Source of the DNA: JAWXVD01 sp044425705
Lineage (GTDB): Bacteria; Bacillota; Clostridia; Lachnospirales; Lachnospiraceae
Assembly (NCBI GenBank): GCA_044425705.1
Contig: JAWXVD010000112.1
Location: forward strand, 1-11,099
Length of the DNA: 11,099 nt
Direction: 5' to 3'
How positions within the stretch are numbered: position 1 is the first letter of the stretch; each line of letters begins with the position of its first letter. Below, one piece after another: positions 1-6,101 of this stretch. The translations under genes and the position numbers were made by a program. The notes beneath the pieces were generated by a model. That model saw nothing but the letters and a program-made list of their open reading frames with translations. It was not told the origin of the DNA and did no database searches.

Positions 1-1
1 G

Positions 2-499
2 AAGATTTGTCTGGCACACAGAGAGAATGTGATTAGTGAATATCCAGTAAAAACAAAAAAGAAAGCTAGAACAATTGAAAAGAAAACAATATTGTTGATA
101 GAAGATAATGATAAAATTGTCATCAATAAACGAGAAGAAAAAGGTCTGCTAGCGGGGCTATACGAGTTTCCAGCTTTGGAAGGACATCAAGGTAAAAAGG
201 CAATCCTTAAATATTTGGAAAAATTGGGAATACAAGTAGGTTCCATGGAGAAAGTAGAAAGTGCAAAACATATATTTACCCATAAAGAATGGCATATGAT
301 TGGATTTCTTGTGAAAGTGGATTCTTTAGAGCAGAGTGAGATTATGGAGCTAGAGGAAGGATTTCTTGTAGTAGAAACAGAAGAAATTGAAACTAGTTAT
401 CCCATTCCTTCAGCATATAGCGCATATAGCAAATATGTGAATATTCGAGTAGGAAATGAAAAATACAAAAAGAAAAAAGCAGTAAATAGAATTGGGTAA
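2..499 (+). CDS. mutY: A/G-specific adenine glycosylase MutY, C-terminal part (5' truncated by window edge)
   Basis: Base-excision repair enzyme of the cytoplasm that removes adenine mispaired with 8-oxoguanine. The reading frame is open from base 2, so an apparent start at 29 (GTG) is internal. Seen here: a cysteine at residue 3, which fits the last ligand of the MutY 4Fe-4S cluster, then a basic linker with the typical EYPVK motif (about residues 12-16). After that comes the NUDIX-like C-terminal domain that reads the 8-oxoG strand, with GLLAGLYEFP (about 50-59) and HIFTHKEWHM (about 90-99), both characteristic of MutY. The N-terminal helix-hairpin-helix glycosylase domain and the catalytic Asp lie outside the window. 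The last 25 or so residues are lysine-rich and not conserved. No intrinsic terminator is obvious in the 150 bases after the stop. Confidence 0.9.
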   Translation, partial: KICLAHRENVISEYPVKTKKKARTIEKKTILLIEDNDKIVINKREEKGLLAGLYEFPALEGHQGKKAILKYLEKLGIQVGSMEKVESAKHIFTHKEWHMIGFLVKVDSLEQSEIMELEEGFLVVETEEIETSYPIPSAYSAYSKYVNIRVGNEKYKKKKAVNRIG

Positions 500-664
500 A
501 ATATAATTTTATAAGGGAATTGAGTAGATGTGATGAACATTAAAAGAAAAGCATTTAAAAAGTGATGAAATACTGATGTATTTGGAAGTATATGTTTAAA
601 ATACTGACATTTTAGGTTCTGGTCAGGTTTCTTAGCAAGAGAACGTTTCAAAATGGAGGGGAAA
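500..664 (+). other. mutY-glycosyltransferase spacer, no clear signals
   Basis: AT-rich spacer. I see no convincing terminator and no well-spaced -35/-10 pair. The octamer AATACTGA occurs twice about 30 bases apart. The only firm signal is the ribosome binding site GGAGG at 655-659, which sits 5 bases before the ATG at 665. Confidence 0.5.
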
Positions 665-1690
665 ATGAAACTTTTATCAATTGCAATACCTTGTTATAAC
701 TCACAAGAATACATGGAAAAATGTATTGAAAGTTTATTGGTTGGTGGAGAAAATATTGAAATTTTAATTATTAACGATGGCTCTAGTGATAGAACGGCAG
801 AAATTGCAGATGATTATGCTGCAAAATATCCTAAAGTAGTGAAAGCCATTCATAAGGAAAATGGTGGTCATGGTTCAGCGGTTAATGCAGGAATAGTGCA
901 TGCAACAGGATTGTTTTATAAAGTAGTAGATAGTGATGATTGGGTACAAGAAATTGCCTATCATTTGATTCTAGAAAAATTATGGGAATTAACAGCAGGA
1001 AATAAAACTGTTGATATGATTATCAGTAATTTTGTATATGAAAAAGAAGGTGAAAAAAGACCGAAAGTAATGTCTTATACTCACGCCTTGCCGAAAGATC
1101 AAGTATTTACTTGGAAAGATATAAAACATTTTCATCCTGGGCAATACTTATTAATGCACTCTGTTATTTTTAGAACAAACTTGTTAAAAGAATGTGCATT
1201 AGTTCTTCCAGAACACACCTTCTATGTGGATAACTTGTTTGTATTTGAGCCTTTGCCATACGTACAGAATATGTATTATATGGACGTGAATTTTTATCGT
1301 TATTACATAGGTAGAGCAGATCAATCGGTAAATGAGCAAGTGATGATTGGTCGAATTGATCAACAAATTCGTGTGAATAAACGAATGATGGATTATATGG
1401 CAGAAAAAAAAGAAGAAATTAAAAATAATAAAAAGTTGTCTGGATACATGATGAATTATCTAGATATTTTGACTACTGTTTCATCAATTATGTTGATTCG
1501 TTCAGGCACACCAGAAAATTTAGAGAAGAAAAAAGAATTATGGTCATATTTAAAAAAGAAAGATCGTAAATTGTTTCATAGAATGCGTTATGGATTTCTT
1601 GGAAGATACACAAATTTACCAGGAAAAAGTGGCAGAAAAATATCGATAGAGGGATACAAGTTGTGTCGAAGGTTTTTTAAATTCAACTAG
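665..1690 (+). CDS. Family 2 glycosyltransferase (GT-A fold)
   Basis: Transfers a sugar from a nucleotide-sugar donor to an unknown acceptor, most likely in cell-surface glycan or glycolipid synthesis; donor and acceptor cannot be read from sequence. The start at 665 is preferred over an in-frame ATG at 653 because GGAGG (655-659) is 5 bases upstream of 665 and the family's N-terminal strand begins there (MKLLSIAIPCYN). The protein is 341 aa. Motifs: first nucleotide-binding strand IAIPCYNSQEY (6-16), INDGSSD (36-42) and a DxD-type metal/nucleotide site within KVVDSDDW (86-93). ENGGHGSAVNAGI (65-77) is typical of GT2 enzymes, and a later FYVDNLF (186-192) may lie in the acceptor region. No signal peptide or membrane segment is apparent, so it is probably cytosolic or peripheral. 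The C-terminal third is Lys/Arg-rich, which could favour membrane association. It stands alone, with no neighbouring polysaccharide cluster. Confidence 0.92.
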   Translation: MKLLSIAIPCYNSQEYMEKCIESLLVGGENIEILIINDGSSDRTAEIADDYAAKYPKVVKAIHKENGGHGSAVNAGIVHATGLFYKVVDSDDWVQEIAYHLILEKLWELTAGNKTVDMIISNFVYEKEGEKRPKVMSYTHALPKDQVFTWKDIKHFHPGQYLLMHSVIFRTNLLKECALVLPEHTFYVDNLFVFEPLPYVQNMYYMDVNFYRYYIGRADQSVNEQVMIGRIDQQIRVNKRMMDYMAEKKEEIKNNKKLSGYMMNYLDILTTVSSIMLIRSGTPENLEKKKELWSYLKKKDRKLFHRMRYGFLGRYTNLPGKSGRKISIEGYKLCRRFFKFN

Positions 1691-1723
1691 TGCTTAATCG
1701 TATCTTTCCAGCGATTTGTGTAG

Positions 1724-1770
1724 ATAATTCAGCAAGGTTTATAAAATAATTCAGCAAGGTTTATAAAATA
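1724..1770 (+). repeat. 22-bp tandem duplication upstream of the glyA promoter
   Basis: Two perfect head-to-tail copies of a 22-bp unit (1724-1745 and 1746-1767), plus three further matching bases, containing AATTCAGCAAGGTTTATAAA. The array ends one base before the -35 element of the glyA promoter. It may be a recent duplication or a pair of regulator sites. Confidence 0.9.
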
Positions 1771-1771
1771 C

Positions 1772-1799
1772 TTGCAATTTTTAAATGATATGATATAAT
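1772..1799 (+). promoter_or_regulatory. glyA promoter, sigma-A type with extended -10
   Basis: -35 TTGCAA (1772-1777), 16-base spacer, -10 TATAAT (1794-1799) preceded by TGA (1791-1793), which makes an extended -10. The predicted transcript start is about 1806, giving a leader of about 54 bases. The same TTGCAA...TGA architecture appears before the threonine cluster at 4214. Confidence 0.8.
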
Positions 1800-1859
1800 C
1801 TACAAATAATTTAACGTAGTAAAGTGATAGAGAAATAATAGAATGAGAAGGAGATCATT

Positions 1860-3098
1860 ATGTATTCATTTGATGAAATAACGAAGGTAGACCCTGAAAT
1901 AGCACAGGCAATTGTGGATGAACAAAACAGACAAAATAGCCATATTGAATTAATTGCTTCAGAAAACTGGGTAAGTAAAGCAGTTATGGCAGCAATGGGA
2001 AGCCCACTTACCAATAAATATGCAGAAGGATATTCAGGAAAGAGATATTATGGTGGATGTGAATGTATTGATGTAGCTGAAGATTTAGCTATTGCAAGAG
2101 CAAAGGAATTATTCGGTTGTGATTATGTAAATGTACAACCACATTCAGGTGCACAAGCTAATATGGCGGTACAATTTGCAATTCTAAATCCAGGAGATAC
2201 CTTGATGGGAATGAATCTAGACCATGGCGGACATTTGACACATGGAAGTCCTGTGAATATGTCTGGTAAATACTTTAAAATTGTACCTTATGGTGTGAAT
2301 GATGCAGGATTTATCGATTATGAAAAGCTTCGTGAAATTGCGGTAGAAGCAAAACCTAAAATGATTATTGCCGGAGCATCTGCTTATGCGAGAGCTATTG
2401 ATTTTAAAAAATTTAGAGAAGTTGCAGACGAAGTAGGGGCAGTACTTATGGTAGATATGGCACATATTGCAGGACTTGTTGCAGCAGGCCTTCATGAAAG
2501 CCCAATGCCATATGCCGATGTAGTAACAACTACCACCCATAAAACATTAAGGGGACCACGTGGTGGTATGATTCTATGTAATCAAGAGGCAGCAGATAAA
2601 TACAACTTTAATAAAGCTATTTTCCCTGGTATTCAAGGTGGACCTTTGATGCATGTAATTGCTGCCAAAGCCATCTGTTTTAAAGAAGCATTAACAGACG
2701 AATTTAAAGTATATCAACAAAATGTGATTAACAATGCCCAAGCATTGGCAAAAGGATTGACAGATAGAGGAATCAACCTGGTTTCAGGTGGTACAGATAA
2801 TCATTTGATGTTAGTTGATTTAACTAGTTATGAATTAACGGGAAAAGCGGTAGAAAAATTGTTGGATCAGGCTCATATCACATGTAATAAAAACACCATT
2901 CCAAACGATCCGAAATCTCCATTTGTAACAAGTGGTGTGAGACTTGGTACACCAGCTATTACATCAAGAGGATTTAATGAAGCAGACATGGATCAAGTAG
3001 CTGAGGCAATTGCATTAGTCATTAAGGGCGGGGAAGAAAAAATTCCAGAAGCAAGAAAAATTGTAGATGAGTTAACGGTAAAATATCCTTTGATTTAA
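1860..3098 (+). CDS. glyA: Serine hydroxymethyltransferase
   Basis: Cytoplasmic PLP enzyme that interconverts serine plus tetrahydrofolate with glycine plus 5,10-methylene-tetrahydrofolate, supplying glycine and one-carbon units. The length, 412 aa, is the normal bacterial size. Seen: the folate/substrate segment LIASENW (31-37), the Tyr-rich YAEGYSGKRYYGG (54-66), the cofactor-ring region PHSGAQAN (94-101) and VDMAHIAG (198-205), with Asp199 and His202 in the usual cofactor positions. The Schiff-base lysine is Lys228 in TTTTHKTLRGPRGG (223-236). The start has AAGGAG at 1848-1853, 6 bases before the ATG. It has its own promoter and is followed by a large inverted repeat rather than a classic terminator, so it is probably monocistronic. 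No missing residue or frameshift is seen. Confidence 0.98.
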   Translation: MYSFDEITKVDPEIAQAIVDEQNRQNSHIELIASENWVSKAVMAAMGSPLTNKYAEGYSGKRYYGGCECIDVAEDLAIARAKELFGCDYVNVQPHSGAQANMAVQFAILNPGDTLMGMNLDHGGHLTHGSPVNMSGKYFKIVPYGVNDAGFIDYEKLREIAVEAKPKMIIAGASAYARAIDFKKFREVADEVGAVLMVDMAHIAGLVAAGLHESPMPYADVVTTTTHKTLRGPRGGMILCNQEAADKYNFNKAIFPGIQGGPLMHVIAAKAICFKEALTDEFKVYQQNVINNAQALAKGLTDRGINLVSGGTDNHLMLVDLTSYELTGKAVEKLLDQAHITCNKNTIPNDPKSPFVTSGVRLGTPAITSRGFNEADMDQVAEAIALVIKGGEEKIPEARKIVDELTVKYPLI

Positions 3099-3100
3099 GA

Positions 3101-3375
3101 GTGACGATAAGCCAAAGATACCCATAACTATTTTAGAAGTGACGATAAGCCAAAGATACCCATAACTATTCTAGACACGTTCACCACGAATCGTCTAGAA
3201 TAGTTATGGGTATCTTTGGCTTATCTGTGTATTGGAGGAAAGAATAGGCTATGAATCATCTAGAATAGTTATGGGTATCTTTGGCTTATCTGTGTACTGG
3301 AGGAAAGAATAGGCTATGAATCATCTAGAATAGTTATGGGTACCTTTGGCTTATCTGTGTATTGGAGGAAAGAAT
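3101..3375. repeat. Bidirectional repeat block: five copies of a 32-bp core
   Basis: A 32-bp core (it begins GATAAGCCAAAGATACCC and ends in TCTAGA or TTTAGA) occurs at 3106-3137 and 3144-3175 on the + strand. It occurs in inverse orientation at 3194-3225, 3259-3290 and 3324-3355. The first two copies repeat with a 38-bp period. The three inverse copies lie in a 65-bp tandem unit (core plus 33 bp) that starts at 3194, 3259 and 3324 and fades after about 3375. Copies differ by only one or two bases: T for C in core 1, C for T in core 5, and one difference in the unit tail of copy 2. It begins 2 bases after the glyA stop. It is not CRISPR, because the inter-core segments are themselves repeated. 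Confidence 0.95.
3144..3225 (+). terminator. Long perfect hairpin behind glyA (possible 3'-end structure)
   Basis: Cores 2 and 3 are exact inverse complements. With one extra C-G pair they form a 33-bp perfect stem (3144-3176 with 3193-3225) around a 16-base loop. No T-tract follows, so it is not a textbook intrinsic terminator. It could still protect or process the glyA transcript 3' end, or form a DNA cruciform. Confidence 0.5.
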
Positions 3376-3521
3376 AAAAGAGAACAAGATGGATAATTTC
3401 TTACTAGATGAAAAATATTAAGTATAAATTTATTGTAGTAGGTGATAAAAAATATTTATATTCACTATAGCTTATATGTAGTTACGAATTAAAGTAAAAT
3501 GAATATATAGGGTGTATGTAC

Positions 3522-3550
3522 TATCATAAATCTGGTTATTATGATAAAAT
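3522..3550 (+). promoter_or_regulatory. Possible promoter and overlapping palindromic operator of the DUF4258 cassette
   Basis: A perfect 8-bp inverted repeat, TATCATAA (3522-3529) and TTATGATA (3539-3546), overlaps a TGA-TAAAAT extended -10 (3542-3550). No good -35 lies 17 bases upstream. An arm that covers the -10 is the arrangement expected of an autorepressed toxin-antitoxin promoter, but this is inference. Confidence 0.4.
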
Positions 3551-3591
3551 ATATAGTAACTTAAAAAATGCAATTACAAGGAGGCAGAGTA

Positions 3592-3906
3592 TTGATTGAA
3601 ATCGCAAAATTGATAAAATATATTGAGACAGATATGATTTTTGTGACAAATCATGCTGCTGAAAGATTAAGAGAACGTAAAATAAAAATGAGAGATATAA
3701 AAGTGGGTATATTAAATGGCATAATTATTGAACAATATCCAGAAGATTATCCATTTCCTAGTTGTTTAATACTAGGACAAACAACAGACAAAAGACCAGT
3801 TCATATTGTCATGAGTGATGAAGGTACAGCTTCAAGAATTATTACAGCATATATACCGTCAACAGATAAATGGGAATTGAATTATTCAACAAGAAAAGGA
3901 GAGTAG
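3592..3906 (+). CDS. DUF4258 protein, putative toxin of a two-gene cassette
   Basis: Small basic protein of the DUF4258 family. Its biochemical role is not established, and members often sit beside a YgiT-type zinc-finger gene, as here. I place the start at the TTG at 3592 because AAGGAGG (3578-3584) lies 7 bases before it, while the in-frame ATG at 3568 lies upstream of that site and has none of its own. The protein is 104 aa. Family-like motifs are NHAAERLRERKI (20-31, with His21, Arg25 and Arg29), EQYPEDYPFPSCLILG (47-62), RPVHIV (68-73) and AYIPSTDKWE (86-95). The compact alpha-beta pattern with scattered Arg/His and a C-terminal Tyr/Trp region recalls RelE/MqsR-like RNases, but that comparison is inference. 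The stop is 2 bases before the next start, so the pair is probably translationally coupled. Confidence 0.8.
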   Translation: MIEIAKLIKYIETDMIFVTNHAAERLRERKIKMRDIKVGILNGIIIEQYPEDYPFPSCLILGQTTDKRPVHIVMSDEGTASRIITAYIPSTDKWELNYSTRKGE

Positions 3907-3908
3907 TT

Positions 3909-4139
3909 ATGAAATGCATGAATTGTAAAACGATGGGGATGAAAGATGATACAACTACTTATTTTGCAAATTTAGATAAATGTTATGTTATTATTGAGCA
4001 TGTACCGTGTAAAAAATGTGAACAATGTGGAGAAGAGTTTTTTTCCACTTCTGTAATCGAAAAAATTGATGAAATATTAGAAAAAATAGCAGAGATTGCA
4101 AGCAAAATATTTATTATGGATTACCAATCAGTTGCTTAA
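3909..4139 (+). CDS. YgiT-type zinc-finger protein, putative antitoxin
   Basis: 76-aa protein with the MqsA/YgiT N-terminal zinc-finger pattern: CxxC at Cys3/Cys6 and CxxC at Cys37/Cys40 in KCEQCGEEFF, plus an extra Cys34. A helical tail (about 46-70, rich in Ile/Glu/Lys) could dimerise or bind the partner. The start ATG at 3909 has AAGGAG at 3896-3901, 7 bases upstream, inside the end of the preceding gene. MqsA of E. coli is about 130 aa and carries a DNA-binding HTH after the zinc finger. This protein stops after the finger, so any DNA binding must come from the finger or tail, or another protein represses the operon. Its place directly behind the DUF4258 gene and just before a terminator makes a closed two-gene unit. 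Confidence 0.85.
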   Translation: MKCMNCKTMGMKDDTTTYFANLDKCYVIIEHVPCKKCEQCGEEFFSTSVIEKIDEILEKIAEIASKIFIMDYQSVA

Positions 4140-4149
4140 GGAAATGAAG

Positions 4150-4200
4150 ATCTCCGAGAAGTTATAGTTAAAACTTGACTTCTTGGAGATTTTTATTTTT
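4150..4200 (+). terminator. Intrinsic terminator of the DUF4258/YgiT unit
   Basis: A 13-bp stem, ATCTCCGAGAAGT (4150-4162) with ACTTCTTGGAGAT (4178-4190) including one G-U pair, has a 15-base loop and is followed by TTTTATTTTT (4191-4200). It lies 10 bases after the stop codon and separates the cassette from the threonine cluster. Confidence 0.92.
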
Positions 4201-4213
4201 GTAAAAATAAGTA

Positions 4214-4242
4214 TTGCAAGAAAAAAACAGATATGATACAAT
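4214..4242 (+). promoter_or_regulatory. Promoter of the threonine-pathway cluster
   Basis: -35 TTGCAA (4214-4219), 17-base spacer, -10 TACAAT (4237-4242) preceded by TGA (extended -10). Predicted start is about 4249, leaving a leader of about 77 bases before the ATG at 4326. The leader contains a short AAAACT/AGTTTT inverted repeat but no clear riboswitch or attenuator. Confidence 0.78.
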
Positions 4243-4325
4243 ATCCATTGCTGACAAACAAATGTCCGCCTAGTAAAAACTGAGTAAAGTTTTAGTATGT
4301 TACTTGGGAGTGGAGGGGAAGTTCA

Positions 4326-4766
4326 ATGCAGTCAACAACTTATTTTGTAGTAAAAGAAAAGGCAGTACCAGAGGTTCTATTAAAGGTAGTAGAAGCGAAG
4401 AAGTTATTGGAAAAAGGAAAGGTGGCAACGATTCAAGAGGCAGCAGATGCTGTTGGAATTAGTCGAAGTTCTTTTTATAAATATAAAGAGGATATCTTTC
4501 CATTTCATGATAATTCTCAAGGTACAACCATTACATTGACCTTTAATATGGATGATGAACCTGGGGTATTATCAGATGTATTAAAAACAATTGCAGATTT
4601 TGGAGCAAATATTTTAACAATTCACCAGAGTATTCCTATTAATGGTGTAGCAGCCTTAAGTATCAGTGTGCAAGTATTGCAAACAACGAAAGATGTTTCG
4701 GGGATGATAGCAAGTATGGAATATCAAAAAGGTGTTCACAATGTAAAAATCTTAGCAAAAAATTAA
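4326..4766 (+). CDS. UPF0735-type HTH-ACT domain protein, putative regulator
   Basis: 146-aa cytoplasmic protein of the UPF0735/PheB-like ACT family, at the usual family length. The N-terminal half has a helix-turn-helix-like segment, TIQEAADAVGISRSSFYKYK (35-54). The C-terminal half is one ACT domain (about 68-143) with the ligand-loop motif MDDEPGVLSDVL (75-86) and NILTIHQSIPINGVAALSI (95-113). ACT domains commonly bind amino acids, so an amino-acid-sensing DNA-binding role is plausible. The family name PheB came from gene order in Bacillus, and no chorismate mutase activity should be assumed. The start has GGAGG at 4312-4316, 9 bases upstream. It is the first gene after the cluster promoter and lies 30 bases before the hom start, so it probably senses threonine, homoserine or a related amino acid for this operon (inference). 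Confidence 0.9.
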   Translation: MQSTTYFVVKEKAVPEVLLKVVEAKKLLEKGKVATIQEAADAVGISRSSFYKYKEDIFPFHDNSQGTTITLTFNMDDEPGVLSDVLKTIADFGANILTIHQSIPINGVAALSISVQVLQTTKDVSGMIASMEYQKGVHNVKILAKN

Positions 4767-4796
4767 AGATATTTGAATAGTAGAGGAGAAAAAATT

Positions 4797-5999
4797 ATGA
4801 TAAACGTAGCAGTATTTGGATATGGAACAGTAGGAAGTGGTGTAGTAGAAGTTTTAGCAGGAAATAAAGAAGCCATTGAAAAGAGAGCATTAGAAGAAAT
4901 CGAAGTAAAATATATCTTAGACTTAAGAACATTTCCTGGCGATCCATACGAAGATAAAATTGTACATGATGTGGAATTAATTCTAAATGATCCAGAAGTA
5001 AATATTATTTGTGAAACAATGGGTGGTGTAGAGCCAGCATATACATTTAGTAAACGAGCATTAAGCAGTGGAAAAAGTGTTTGTACATCTAACAAGGAAT
5101 TGGTAGCAAACCATGGACCAGAATTAATAGCAATTGCAAAAGAAAATAATTGTAATTATTTGTTCGAGGCAAGTGTTGGTGGTGGTATTCCGATTATTAG
5201 ACCTATCAACTATGCTCTTACAGCAGAAGAAATTCTTGGAATTAAAGGTATATTGAACGGTACCACAAACTATATTTTAAGTAAGATGGAAAAAGAAGGT
5301 GTAGACTTTGCAGAAGTATTAAAAGAAGCACAAGACAAAGGATATGCAGAAAAAAATCCTGAAGCAGACGTAGAAGGATATGATGCTTGTCGTAAGATAG
5401 CAATTCTTTCATCATTGATGATTGGTAAAACAGTTTGTTATGAAGATATTTACACAGAAGGTATTACAAAAATTACAGCTAGTGATTTTGTATATGCGAA
5501 AGCATTAGGCAAATCTATTAAATTATTGGGATCTAGTAAAAAAACAGAAGCTGGATATGTAGCTATGGTAGCACCATTTATGATTAGCAACACACATCCC
5601 TTGTACAGTGTGAATGATGTATTTAACGCAGTGTTTGTAGAAGGTAATATGTTAGGAGATTCCATGTACTATGGTCGTGGTGCAGGAAAATTACCAACAG
5701 CCAGTGCAGTTGTATCTGATGTGGTAGATTGTGCAAGACATATCGGCAAGACAGTAACTTGTATTTGGGAAAGTGAAAAAGTAGAATTAGCTAGCTATAA
5801 AGAATCAAAAAAGAAATTCTTTGGTCGCGTAGAAGGTGATAATCAAGTTGGTGTAAAAGAAGTATTTGGTGATATTGAATTTGTACAAGCAGTAGATGGC
5901 GAATTTGGATTTGTTACAGAGGTTATGAGCGAAGCTGATTTTGAAGAAAAAGCTGCCAAGCTGGAAGGGCTGATTACTAGAATCCGTATTGAAGAATAG
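4797..5999 (+). CDS. hom: Homoserine dehydrogenase
   Basis: Reduces aspartate-4-semialdehyde to homoserine with NAD(P)H, the branch toward threonine and methionine. The start is the ATG at 4797 (GAGGAG 4783-4788, 8 bases upstream) rather than an in-frame TTG at 4773 that precedes the ribosome site. The protein is 400 aa. Seen: Rossmann motif VFGYGTVGSGV (6-16), TSNKELVANHG (97-107) with the conserved Lys100, family signature GILNGTTNYIL (151-161), and YAEKNPEADVEGYDACRKIAI (183-203). By alignment to yeast numbering, Glu185, Asp196 and Lys200 match the catalytic Glu208, Asp219 and Lys223. Residues from about 340 look like the C-terminal regulatory segment of clostridial Hom proteins, perhaps a reduced ACT domain, so threonine feedback is likely but not provable here. 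It is followed by the mutase-family gene and aspartate kinase on the same strand. Confidence 0.97.
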   Translation: MINVAVFGYGTVGSGVVEVLAGNKEAIEKRALEEIEVKYILDLRTFPGDPYEDKIVHDVELILNDPEVNIICETMGGVEPAYTFSKRALSSGKSVCTSNKELVANHGPELIAIAKENNCNYLFEASVGGGIPIIRPINYALTAEEILGIKGILNGTTNYILSKMEKEGVDFAEVLKEAQDKGYAEKNPEADVEGYDACRKIAILSSLMIGKTVCYEDIYTEGITKITASDFVYAKALGKSIKLLGSSKKTEAGYVAMVAPFMISNTHPLYSVNDVFNAVFVEGNMLGDSMYYGRGAGKLPTASAVVSDVVDCARHIGKTVTCIWESEKVELASYKESKKKFFGRVEGDNQVGVKEVFGDIEFVQAVDGEFGFVTEVMSEADFEEKAAKLEGLITRIRIEE

Positions 6000-6013
6000 A
6001 AATTTTATTTTTT

Positions 6014-6081
6014 AAATAGTTGTAAAGTATGAAAATAAATTTTGTATTGTTGCAGGTCTATGTGAACGGTAACAACTATTT
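6014..6081 (+). promoter_or_regulatory. Pair of competing inverted repeats between hom and the mutase-family gene
   Basis: A perfect 10-bp inverted repeat, AAATAGTTGT (6014-6023) and ACAACTATTT (6072-6081), spans 48 bases. Inside it, TTGTTGC (6047-6053) can pair with GTAACAA (6069-6075, one G-U pair). The two right arms overlap at 6072-6075, so the two stems exclude each other. No T-tract follows. The ribosome site GAAGGGA (6086-6092) is just downstream and not covered. Confidence 0.4.
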
Positions 6082-6101
6082 GCCAGAAGGGATGGTTTTA
6101 T

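Noticed and set aside
397..651. Minus-strand 84-codon frame over the mutY end and spacer
   Set aside because: Low-complexity Phe/Leu/Tyr composition, overlap with mutY in antisense, and no ribosome site; a shadow of an A-rich strand.
1811..2540. Minus-strand frames antisense to glyA
   Set aside because: glyA is unmistakable in the + frame; the antisense products have no family features.
3101..3375. CRISPR array
   Set aside because: The 32-bp cores look like direct repeats, but the segments between them are also identical, orientation flips after two copies, and no cas gene is near.
4248..4325. Riboswitch or T-box in the threonine cluster leader
   Set aside because: The leader is only about 77 bases, with no T-box consensus, no specifier loop and no terminator.
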